A DNA stretch of 64,000 bases from Akebia trifoliata (Eukaryota > Streptophyta > Magnoliopsida > Ranunculales > Lardizabalaceae): positions 23,281,292 through 23,345,291 of the forward strand of contig CM030719.1 of the NCBI GenBank assembly GCA_017979445.1, in the 5' to 3' direction. Positions within the stretch are counted from its first letter, which is position 1. Each line of letters begins with the position of its first letter. The notes beneath the pieces are model-generated. The model worked only from the letters and a program-made list of their open reading frames with translations, had not been told where the DNA came from and made no database searches. The position numbers and the translations under genes were made by a program. This document shows, piece by piece, positions 45,461 through 55,946 of this stretch.

Positions 45461-47006
45461 ATGGTGGATTCGGTCATCAATGTTCTCATGGAAAAATAGG
45501 TCGAAGGCCTCCTAAATGAAGGTTCTCATGTGCTTGAATCCCACAAGTAGTTCAAGATTTTAAAGAAAAAACTTCAGTTAATGCAGAGCTACATTGTACA
45601 TGTAGAGGGAGTGAGAAGGAAGGACCACAATAAACTTCTTAAGACTGTTGTGGGACAATTGAGAGAGTTACTATATGATGTAGAGGGCAATTGGTTATTG
45701 TTCACAAAAATATCATTCGCAAGGGAAGAAGGCCAGTGTACAAATTCAGAACTTTAGCATATCGGTAGGGATATTGTTGGTAGATGTGGAGGGCTTCCAT
45801 TGGCAATCTTAGTCGCGGGAGGAATGATGATGAATAAAGGAAGTTTGACCAAGGAGTAGGAGCGAATATCTAAGTACCTAAGCTAAGAGTTAGATAAGAA
45901 ATATGAATTAATCTTTCCTATTCTACAATTAAGCTATGATAAGCTTCCTTCGCATTTGAAACCAGGTCTATTATGTTTGGCTCTGTATCCTGAAGATTAT
46001 GATATATATTTTGAGGATCTTATTGATAGGTAGATTGGTGAGGGCTTTGTTTGAGTAGGGAAGCAAGAAAGGATTACATATGATATTGGGAAAGGGTATC
46101 TTGATGAATTAATCGGCCAATGTTTATTACTTCTTGTATATGAGGAGCTTTCTGGATCAAAAGCTTTTCGGTTTAGAGTCTATGATATGGTAAGAGAAAT
46201 GATTAGAAGGTTTGCAAAGGAAGATAATTTTATTTGTATAAATGATGGGGAGAAGTCTTCCTCACGTCGAGTAGGTATGGTGTTGAACGCGGATATGAAT
46301 ATCTTCATATCTGAGCAAACTAATTTCAAATCATTGTGGACAATAAGAGGGATTGATATGGTAGAGAGTGAGGAGTTAGTTCAAAATTTGGAATCAAAGT
46401 TATGCCAATTAAGATGGTTGAGGGTTTTGGATATTCATTTTAAGGATTCATCATCTCAGGAGACCCTTACAAGAGTAGATTGGTTGAGTGGGATAGGATC
46501 ACTGTAGTACCTCGTTTGTCTTCAGATACGAAATTCTCGGTTAGAGAGACTTTCAGATTCTATTTGAAACTCTCAAAGCCTTCTAATTTTAAACCTATAC
46601 AGAGTCCTAATTTAAAGAGATTGCCAAAAAATATAGCATCCTGGAAGAAATTAAGCAGATTGAGTTTACTTGGTTGTGGGCCTCTAGAATTCTTCCACAA
46701 TGAGATTGGAGACCTTCAAAAACTGTGTAAGTTATTTTTTATCGTGAATTCAAAAGTCAAGGATGGGGGGTTTCGCATTTCTGGGTTGAAGAAATTGACT
46801 CAAATTAGAGAACTTGGGTTTTGCATAGATTCAGAAGATGGAATAGAAGAAGGGGAGCTGAAGGTGTTGTCAGAGCTCACACAATTGGAGTTGTTGTCTA
46901 TAATATTTCCAAAAACAACGACAATAATGTGGAGGAGGAACTACTATTACGATTAGCAAGAAAAGTAGATCATCAACTACTCTCACCTCTTAACCAGCTT
47001 TCAAAG
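45461..47006 (+). pseudogene. CC-NLR pseudogene 1, NB-ARC largely deleted
   Basis: It starts at ATG 45461 after an acceptor-like TTTTTTTGCAG and is closely similar to 59509-61803. It keeps the coiled-coil start (MVDSVINVLMEK) and LRELLYDVE. At GAGGGC (45683-45688) it jumps to the sequence after RNBS-C, losing 740 bp that hold the P-loop, kinase-2 and RNBS-B motifs. It continues with WLLFTK, GLPLAILVAGGMMMNKG, LCLALYPEDYDIYFED, VYDMVREMIRR and degenerate LRRs (LRWLRVLDIHFKDSSSQETL). Many in-frame stops (near 45498, 45550, 45755 and 45859) and the deletion frameshift make it non-functional. Intact CC-NLRs are about 850-950 residues and act as intracellular immune receptors. Its 3' end is replaced by an NPF transporter tail at 47009. 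Confidence 0.92.
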
Positions 47007-47008
47007 TT

Positions 47009-47220
47009 TTGGGAATTGGAAATTTCTTAGTAGTTTTCTTCTAAAAACTGTTTCTGATATCACAAAGAAGAAGAGCAGCAAAGGGTGGATATTGAATAGT
47101 CTAAATGTGTCACACTTAGATTACTATTATTGGTTTTATGCTGTATTAAGTCTTCTTAACTTTATTTTCTTTCCAACTGTTGCTAAGTTTTATGTCCGTA
47201 ATGTTGATGTAATGGAATAG
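47009..47220 (+). pseudogene. NPF transporter C-terminus fused to NLR pseudogene 1
   Basis: GNWKFLSSFLLKTVSDITKK, then KGWILNSLNVSHLDYYYWFY, AVLSLLNFIFFPTVAKFYV and NVDVME, TAG 47218-47220. It is the duplicate of 2189-2400, in better frame (FLSSFLLKTVSDITKK matches the family). NLR similarity stops at TTTCAAAG (47006) and NPF similarity starts at TTGGGAATTGG (47009), so the joint is visible to within about 3 bp. Only the last 65-70 NPF residues are present. Confidence 0.88.
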
Positions 47221-47399
47221 GTAAGGGAGATGCAGAAGGCCACCGAGATGTTTCCAGACAAGGGCAATAACTGAGAGCACCAAAGTTCAAAGGATGGGGA
47301 TGAGTGATTGAACTTCTTGTAATTTATCTGATTTAAATCAATAAATACCACACCAATGAAATCAAGCAAACTTGGTATTTTCAAGATGAGTGTCTACAT

Positions 47400-47430
<31 letters not shown>

Positions 47431-48395
47431 ATGAAATCCACCAAGCATGTTATAGTATTGTCAAGGGGTAACTCAAGGCCAAGGAACAAATTGCATTAAT
47501 AATAATCTGTAACCTCAACATTGTTTCTTTAAGTATCTCAGAAAGCTCAATCCACATGATGCCTTAACGTTCAAGCATCGATTAAGGTACATATTAGGTT
47601 GTTCTGTTCAGCACTCCAATAAATTGTTGGATGACTTTCAGATAAGCAATTATTTATAATTTCAAGGATATCTACACTTTACATTCTTTTTATTTGGATG
47701 TAAGGTAATCTTCATTTGATACATATTTATATTAATTATTTCTGAAATTTTTTTTTTTAAATTCTCCAACTAGATGGTGAGCATTTTCTTAAGCTTGGTG
47801 GACACAATTCTGTAGATACGTGAAAAACAACTCCTTCGAACGTTTTGGTAATAATATTAAAAATTCTGATATTTTTGGTTTCTCTAAACAAAATTTCTTA
47901 GAAACATTCTCAAGTATTTATAGCCATTAACTAAAAAACAATGGTATTATCGTTCACAAATCCTTGTAAGTTCCGTCAGCTTCCCAAAAACATTGGAAGT
48001 AGGAAACTGCTTCTGGACAGCAACTCATTTCTGCCCATTCACAGCTTCTGCGTTTGACACAACGGTTGCGATATTTCTAATTAATCAACTTTTGGGTTTG
48101 ATGGAAGTGAAACCAATGGCAACATTTGTTAAGAAATACAAATTTGGACTCCAAAAGCATTTTTGAGCACCAAAACGCAAGAAACACCATCCAAACAAGT
48201 TCCCAAGACACTAACTTAACAAGCCATTCTACCAAAGAAGATCAATGATTCAAATATAAATATAAATATTTTAACTATTTCTTGATTATAAAATAAAATT
48301 TCCATCACTTTTATCTATAAAAAAAAACTCTCAATAAAGTAAACTCCTTTAATATTACTAGTGCTAAAATAGAAGCAAGCGAGGCAAAACCAAGT
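47009..48395. repeat. Segmental duplicate, partner 2189-4185
   Basis: The NPF tail and flank match the copy near the window start. About 85 extra bases (47221-47305) follow the stop codon here, and a (GT)14 tract is at 47402-47430. The block of about 600 bp found at 3403-4010 is missing here. Confidence 0.8.
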
Positions 48396-48459
48396 AATTT
48401 CTTAATACCCTCGCAAATATTTAATTTCTTAATGCTCTCATCCCTCTTTGAATCTTTGA

Positions 48460-49830
48460 GATCAATGATTCAAATATAAATATTGACAATTCAAATTATT
48501 AAGATCAAGTAGATACTGCGTCTAAAGTTAGGGTGCATTTAAATAGAGGGCCCACGGTAGGATCTATCAAGTAATTTTCCCTTAATCATATATTCAACGA
48601 GGGGCACGTGAAATGTGTCCCAGTGTTGGGTCGGGAGTCAAAGAAAAAAAAGCAAAAAGAGGATGAACCAAGGTTTACACGGAAACGACTTGAAAAGACT
48701 GGAAAACGTTCTTAAGAAGGCATACTACTTTTTGTGTAAAATTACGCAAACCCCCAATATCATTTGGAATTTTTCGGTGAAATAGCTTGAATCATCTTTA
48801 TAATTCTTAAAATTACACAAGATGCTATTTAAACAATTTTACTTATATTGCTTTTATAAACATTTACTATCTTCAATAGATGAAGTGAGGGAGCTGCACC
48901 GAGAAAGACACAAGAGCCCAGTCACTTGTTAGTTGTTGGCATGCAGTCCATGGTTTTAAAAATTCTTTTTATGCCTCGTCTAGTCCATGCCAGATACCGA
49001 GTCGTCTCGGATGACTTGAGACGTCTCATTCAAAAATGAGAAAAATGAACTTGGGATTTTAAATCTTATCCGAAACAAGTTACAGTAGCATTTTTTTCCG
49101 ACCGAGTCTTATGAAAATTCGTAAAAAAAAACATATTTTATTCTTTTTTTTGACTTAAAATACATGAATTATTCAGAATAGTTCAATAATCTGGGAATAC
49201 TACTTTCATTGAGAAAAAAAAGAAAAATTCATGAACTTTTCAAGAATTAAACGGAATATTGCTAACAAGGATCCCCACATCAGGATCCATCAAGGAATTT
49301 TCTCCTAACTGTCTTAGGCGGGGCATGTCTAGGAGTCAACAAGACAAAAAAAAAAAAAAAAAAAAGAATAAGCCAAGGTTTACAATCAAAAACATCTTGA
49401 AGGGAGCAAGAAGGCATACTTTGTGTGTAAAATTACACAAAACCCCCTACATTAAACAGAAGATTGCTAACAAGGGTCCCCACATTAGGATCCATCAAGT
49501 AATTTTCTCTTAACCGTCTTAGGCGGGGCATGTCTAGGAGTTAAGAAGTCAAAAAAAAAAAAAAAAAGGACAAGTCAAGGTTTACACGCAAAAATGTCTT
49601 GAAGGGAGTAAGAAGGCATACTTTGTGTGTAAAATTACACAAAACCCCTATATCATTTTGAATTTTTTGATGAAATAACTTGAATCATCTTTATAATTCT
49701 TAAAATTACAAAAAAACGCTTTTTAAACAATTTTTACTTAAATTTCTTTTATAAACTTCAACTATCTTCAATAGATGGTATGAAGGAGTAACTAGAAAGA
49801 CCCAAGAGCCAAGTCAATGGTTACTACTTA
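48460..49830. repeat. Three related direct repeats upstream of the RLP
   Basis: Copies at about 48535-48900, 49258-49462 and 49463-49800 share, in order: GGATCCATCAAGTAATTTTC-type words, GGCGGGGCATGTCTAGGAGT, a poly-A run, GGTTTACACGCAAAA, AAGAAGGCATACTTTGTGTG and AAATTACACAAAACCCC. The last two are in tandem with a 205-bp period. Copies 1 and 3 continue into the same AATAACTTGAATCATC...ATCTTCAATAGATG tail. Copy 1 is more diverged. Confidence 0.8.
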
Positions 49831-49879
49831 CCAAGTCACTCCTTCGAATCTTATATGCCCCTACACTAATGTTGCTATA

Positions 49880-50340
49880 TTTAATTGCTGTCATGGGGAG
49901 GGTGGTTGGTGGTTGGTGGTTGGTGGTAATATAGGTGTAACTAAAGTAATAAAAAGTGGGACATAGGAGTATGTGTTGGTCATAAGTTTGAAAGCATAGG
50001 GTGGTTGTGGTATCTCAGATGCAAATAAAATTTAATTAATTAATTAATTAATGAATGTGGAGTATAGGGAATGAAAGAATTATAAAGGGTAATCATGTAA
50101 CTGTAACTAATAGAGGCACAGATGTAATTTCAATATACAAAACAAGACCCGCTAAACGATTCCAGCACCACTCTATAGTCTATGATCCTCTTTTCCACAA
50201 AATCATGGAAATAACATAAGAGACAATTCTTCTGTTTTTTTTTTCCATGTATTTAATGTGGCTGTATTTAATTGCTGTCATGTGCAGGGTGGTTGGGTGG
50301 TTAGTTGGTTGGTAGTAATTGTTCTCTCTTTCTTCCATGT
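49880..50340. repeat. Direct repeat in the RLP promoter region
   Basis: ATTTAATTGCTGTCATGGGG with GGTGGTTGGTGG (about 49888-49930) recurs as ATTTAATTGCTGTCATGTGC with GGTGGTTGGGTGGTTAG (about 50265-50310). An (ATTA)n run lies at 50032-50053. Confidence 0.7.
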
Positions 50341-50352
50341 ATTTAATTGTAG

Positions 50353-50360
50353 TATAAATA
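50353..50360 (+). promoter_or_regulatory. TATA box of the RLP gene
   Basis: TATAAATA stands 58 bp upstream of ATG 50418, which puts the expected start of transcription near 50385-50390 and leaves a 5' leader of about 30 bases. Confidence 0.55.
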
Positions 50361-50417
50361 TTAGATGGTTATTGATTGATATATAGTTAAGAATCAAAGA
50401 TAGTCTTTCAATCAATC

Positions 50418-53400
50418 ATGAAGACTACATTCTTCTTTCTTTTTCTGTCTTGTGCTTTTCTTCTTATAAGAATAATGGGAGACGAGATATCAGTAGCACC
50501 AGTACCTGCAGCATCAGCAAAAACACAAAGACTAGTACATGAAGCAAAAGCATTGCTGCACTGGAAAAACAGTTTGATATCTTATTCTCCTATTATTACT
50601 TCTTCATGGACATGGTCTGACCATCTCACCACTACTCCTTGCAGTTGGATTGGAATTCTATGCGACAATTATTTGGACAGCATCGTGGAGATAAACCTCA
50701 ACGATTCTAGTCTCAATGGCACTCTTCATCAATTCGATTTCTCGGCCTTCCCCAATCTCACCAACCTAACCCTCACCTCCAATCACTTGTTTGGAGAAAT
50801 CCCATCTCAAATTGGGTCTCTTTCAAAACTCATTTCTCTAGATTTGGAAGCCAACAATTTCACAGGTATGATCCCTTCTGAGATAGGAAATCTCTTACAA
50901 CTCCGTATTCTCCGCATTGCCAACAATTCACTAACAGGCTGTATTCCAGTGGAGCTCTTTACTAGTCTTAAGAACCTCCAATTCCTTTCCCTGAGAAATA
51001 ATTCATTGGAAGGACCGATTCCATCAGAAATCAAGTATCTTACCAAACTTCGAAACCTTTACCTGGGATGGAACAAGCTCAATGGTAAGATACCCCCCGA
51101 AATTGCCCTTTTAACTAACCTCACATCCCTTGGTTTAGCTAATAACCCGTTTACTAGTGGGCCCATACCATCTTCGATAGGTAACCTTAGGAAGCTTGAG
51201 GCCCTATATCTCTGGAATACAAGCTTAAATTCCAGCATTCCCAATGAGCTTGGATCTTGCACCAACCTTTCTTATCTTGACCTGTCATTTAACAACCTCT
51301 CTGGTGAAATCCATCCATATTTTCTATCCAATTGGACCCAACTCCACTATTTGTTCTTGTATAATAATAGATTATCAGGACACATACCCCCCGAAATTGG
51401 CCTCCTCGATAAACTCATAGTCCTTTCTTTATCTAATAATCCGTTTACTAGTGGGCCCATACCATCTTCGATAGGTAACCTTAGGATGCTTGAGTACCTA
51501 CTTCTCTCGAATACAAGCTTAAATTCCAGCATTCCCAATGAGCTTGGATTTTGCACCAACCTTATTAGCCTTGACCTGTCATTTAACAACCTCTCTGGTG
51601 AAATCCATCCATATTTTCTATCCAATTGGACCCAACTCCACTATTTGTTCTTGTATAATAATAGATTATCAGGGCACATACCCCTCGAAATTGGCCTCCT
51701 CGCTAAACTCACAGTCCTTTCTTTATCTAATAATCTGTTTACTAATGGGCCCATACCATCTTCGATAGGTAACCTTAGGATGCTTCTCGAATACAAGCTT
51801 AAATTCCAGCATTCCCAATGAGCTTGGATTTTGCACCAACCTTATTAGCCTTGACCTGTCATTTAACAACCTCTCTGGTGAAATCCATCCATATTTTCTA
51901 TCCAATTGGACCCAACTCCACTATTTGTTCTTGTCTAATAATAGATTATCAGGGCACATACCCCCCGAAATTAGCCTCCTCACTAAACTCACAGTCCTTT
52001 CTTTATCTAATAATCCGTTTACTAGTGGGCCCATACCATCTTGGATAGGTAACCTTAGGATGCTTGAGTACCTACTTCTCTCGAATACAAGCTTAAATTC
52101 CAACATTCCCAATGAGCTTGGATCTTGCACCAACCTTTCTTTTCTTGACCTGTCATTTAACAACCTCTCTGGTGAAATCCATCCATATTTTCTATCCAAT
52201 TGGACCCAACTCTACTCTTTGCTCTTGTCTAATAATAGATTATCAGGGCACATACCAATTGAGATTGGAATGCTATCAAATTTAAAATATTTGGATTTGT
52301 CCACAAACAATCTAAGTGGGCAAATACCAAAGGAACTTGGCAATTGCAATTGGCTAGCATTCTTGAAACTCAGTGACAATGAATTAATTGGAGAAATTCC
52401 TGAAACTATTTGCAATTTCAGTTATCTTGAAATCCTTCAAGGTTCTCAAAATCTATTGGAAGGACCTGTGCCAAGATGTTTAGGTAGTTTCAAATACCTA
52501 AAAGTTCTGGACCTCGGAAGCAACAAGTTAAATGATACATTTCCATTTTGGATGGAGACATTGCCTTTGTTGCAGGTCCTTGTATTGAGATCCAATAAAT
52601 TCTATGGCCCCATTGAACGTCCTCAAACCAATCATGGTTTTCAAATGTTGCATGTTATAGATCTTTCTTCCAATGGATTTACGGGATCTTTGCCCACAAA
52701 ATATTTCCAAAGCTGGAAGTCGATGATGATGGTCAATGAGTCTCTGCCAAAATATGTTGTAAAAGACTACTATAAAATCTCAGTGACACTTGCAATCAAA
52801 GGATGTGATACGGTACAAGATAAGATCTTGACCATCTTCACGACAATTGATTTCTCTAGCAATCAATTCCAAGGTGGAATTCCCGAAGTGATAGGGGACC
52901 TCAAATATCTTCATCTATTGAATTTCTCTCATAATAACCTCACTGGTCACATCCCATCATCGGTAGGGAATTTAGCACAACTGGAGTCATTGGATCTCTC
53001 GCAAAATAAGCTCTCTGGAGAGATTCCTCAACAACTAATTCGCCTTACATTCCTTGCAGTAATGAATCTCGGGCATAATCAACTTGTGGGAAGCATACCA
53101 CAAGGCAAACAATTTGATACATTTTCAAATACTTCTTATGAAGATAATGCGGGATTATGTGGGCCTCCACTATCAAGGCAATGCAAAGACACATGTGCGA
53201 TTTCTCCACCAACAGCATTCCAGCAAAATGAGGTTTCAATGTCCACAAGTGACTTTGATTGGAAATCTATGATGATCGGATATGGATGTGGGATGGTAAT
53301 TGGAGTTTCAATCGGATATATTACTTTCTGGAAGGAAAATGGATGGCTTACAAGGACTTTTGAAAGGAAACAACACAATCGAGGCAAAAGGTTGAAGAGA

Positions 53401-53418
53401 ATACATAGACTCCAGTGA
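50418..53418 (+). pseudogene. LRR receptor-like protein, full length but frameshifted
   Basis: ATG 50418 opens a signal peptide (MKTTFFFLFLSCAFLLIRIM), an LRR N-cap (ALLHWKNSL, CSWIGILCDN) and a long plant-type LRR array. An island near 52720-52850 ([20 protein letters not shown]) precedes four final LRRs, a C-cap with [11 protein letters not shown], one transmembrane helix ([20 protein letters not shown]) and a basic tail without a kinase; stop TGA 53416-53418. About 1,000 codons in one exon, normal for RLPs, which sense ligands at the plasma membrane with SOBIR1/BAK1-type partner kinases. A 14-bp deletion after AGGATGCTT (about 51789) shifts the frame and ends the first part at 51821; the second frame reopens by 51925. 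The N-terminal half resembles MIK2-type LRR kinases, the C-terminal half RLPs. If the deletion is real the gene is dead; an assembly error in the repeats is possible. Confidence 0.9.
51140..52255. repeat. Four tandem copies of a 294-bp LRR block
   Basis: CCGTTTACT-type words mark units at 51147, 51441, 51735 and 52015. The spacing is 294, 294 and 280 bp, the last short by the 14-bp deletion. Each unit encodes 98 residues, four LRRs: [49 protein letters not shown] and [13 protein letters not shown]. Units are nearly identical at DNA level, which indicates recent duplication or gene conversion. Confidence 0.95.
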
Positions 53419-54070
53419 AATGGAAGATGAAAAAAATGTAATAAAGAGAACAAACTTTTGTTCAATTTAACATTGTCGGCAAGGTTTATTTCAAATTTTT
53501 CATAAGTTGTAGTTGGTAACATTTGTTAATAAAGCAAGTAGTCTCTTTGCTTCTAATCTAATATTACCCACCAAAAGAATGAAAAAAAAATAAAAATTTA
53601 TATATATATATGGCATGAGCTTGACTAGACGATCTTATTATGAACTTTGACTCCATAAATATTGGGTGGCAAAAAATTTTAAGATATATTGTAGTATAAT
53701 CTAATCAAGCATATCGAAAACCATAGCATACTGTAGATTTCATTGATCCAGACTCATAGTATAATCTACTCACATCTCGTACTGTAGATTTCATTGATCC
53801 AGACTCATTGTTTCAAGTGTTAAGAGTGTTTTCTAACTCAAGTTTTGTTGTTTCATTGATTAAGGGTTTTAAGTCAATCCCATCCAGAGCAACTGAATTG
53901 CAAAGACAATTTGAGTGCTCCTTACCTCATATATAATTTTTTTTATCGATAAGTCGGGGGAATAGAGGGGCCCTCATTTTTATTTACTAAGAGAAACCGA
54001 TAGTGTAGAGGAATATCTTTTGGTGTCCCTTATACTAAACCAGATGGTGTTTTAAGAAATCTTATAGTGG
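53419..54070. repeat. Duplicated 3' flank of the RLP gene
   Basis: It matches 449-900 with indels, including GGTAACATTTGTTAATAAAG (a likely poly-A signal AATAAA in both copies) and the TAGAGAAACC...GATGGTGTTTTAAG end. A short local duplication (TACTGTAGATTTCATTGATC) is at about 53729 and 53779. Confidence 0.75.
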
Positions 54071-55187
54071 GGTGAGAGCTGAGAAGGGATTTAAAAAGAG
54101 AGATTTTAGGCCCTGTTCTTTTCAGCTTCAGGAGCCAGCTTTTTTTGTTTTTTTAACTTTTAAGCCAAAAAAGCCAGATAAATGATGTTCGTTTGGGCTT
54201 TTTTAGCTCCTGTAGATTTCAATTGAAACCCAAAAGTAGGAACATAACATCGAACTAACCAACAAAAAAAGTCCCAAGTTAAGATCAAACTAGCTTAAAA
54301 TCAACTAACCACTAAAAAAAATTCCAAATTGAGATTGAACATTTTCAATGACCAAGATCAAATTAAACCACAAAGAAACGTCACATCAACTATTCACCAA
54401 AATAAATAAATAAAAACACCCAAATTTAGAACAAGCAATTTCAATGACTCACATCAAATTAAAACACACCGGCTACCCACTTAAAAATAAATAAATAAAT
54501 AAATAACCAACTGAGATCGGAAAATTTCAAAGACCCAGATTAAATTAAAACACAAAGAAGTATAACATCGACGACCAACTAAAAACCCCAAATTGAGATC
54601 AAACAATTAAAAAATAAATAAATATATAATACCTGCAGAATATATGATTGCATGGAAGCAACATTGGTCGATTGAAACAGAGTATCAAAGAAATGAACTA
54701 AACTATGGAAATCCTACATTCAATCAAAGAAGTTGAAAGAAACGAACCATAAGGGGCATTTGAGTTTCAAACCCATTTTCTGCAAATGGAGGACCCAAGG
54801 ATTGATGAATTGAGTATGTCTTGCTGACTCCTCCATGACCTGATTTGGGTTCCAAGTAACCTCAATCACAGAAGCAAACCAAGGAGGAGAAGAACCATGA
54901 CTCTCTCTTTCTACAATTAGGGTTTTATTGTCCTTTCATCTCCAATTTCCAAAGCCAAGCGCGGGAATTGAAAGAGCGATTCTTTTCCATTAGAATTTTG
55001 ACAGTGTTGACGTCATTTAGTGACTTCAATGTGGACCTCATATCACACTTGTGCGAATCTCAAGGAGTTTATATTAAGAATTCAATAAGAATCTCTAGGA
55101 AATCGTTATTTTTCCAATCACATGTGTAGTTTGACACTACAATCATCGTATCCTATAAAAAAAAAAAAAAATTGGACTAATCCTGAT

Positions 55188-55335
55188 GTGACCTCAAGAT
55201 TCGACCTTCACATCACACACCAGAAAGTGCATGAGAAGCATAAATGTTTTTCTCGAGATACGACTGAAAAAGCATCTATAGTTCTATCCACTTTCACGTC
55301 AAGATGTGCAATATGAGATCCAATCTTGAGGTCAC
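55188..55335. mobile_element. MITE, GTGACCTCAAGATT family
   Basis: GTGACCTCAAGATTCGA (55188-55204) pairs with the reverse complement of 55319-55335 with one mismatch. The core holds CATCTATAGTTCTATCCAC. Fragments of the family are at 25244-25310 and about 41030. Confidence 0.65.
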
Positions 55336-55826
55336 TCCAGTGCAACTCAAATTTTTATCTTATGAATTTTGGGGGAATATTTGAATTACACGCACATTCT
55401 TTGTCCATGTGGTTACTAATTCATTGCTAATTTTTCTTTGGTCGTGTTGAGGTCTGCACGTAAATGTATTATAGAATAAAGGGAAACTTATTAAATTAAG
55501 ATTAAATATTTTTATATTTAAAAAAAATATATTTTTTCAAAAATTATCAAAAATGAATTAAGTCTATAGATAGTCTTGCGTTTTAGTAAGACACTGGCAT
55601 TTTAATATGTTAAAATACTTTGTTTTACCAAAAATGCCCCTTGAATGATTAAAACATCGGACTATCCAATGTTTTAATAGTTTGCTTTAACACGACAACA
55701 ATTTATTCTCCACTTAAAACACTAGATAGGCCAACGAGTTACTAAATGCTGGACTGTTTAACGATTTAATTCATTTTTGGTAATTTTTGAAAAAAAATAG
55801 ATTTTTTTTTGTTAGTACTAAAATAT

Positions 55827-55946
55827 GAGAGTTGTTATTGTCATACCAATTTTACTGATGCCACACCAACTATGTGCAATTCTTTGGTGATTTATATAAG
55901 AATTGGTGTGTCATTAGTAAAAGTTGGTGTGGCAATAGTAGCTCTC
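55827..55946. mobile_element. hAT-type MITE with perfect 8-bp duplication
   Basis: It is 120 bp. The ends GAGAGTTGTTATTGTCATAC and, in reverse complement, GAGAGCTACTATTGCCACAC are inverted repeats extending about 40 bp inward. The flanks 55819-55826 and 55947-55954 are both TAAAATAT. An 8-bp duplication and short size fit hAT-derived MITEs. Confidence 0.85.

Noticed and set aside
50807..51046. Minus-strand open frames across the RLP (also 51059-52415, 53045-53522)
   Set aside because: They are shadows of the LRR codon pattern on the opposite strand.
54114..54960. A complete PIF/hAT element starting GGCCCTGTTC
   Set aside because: Only a left-end resemblance; no inverted partner or duplication was seen.
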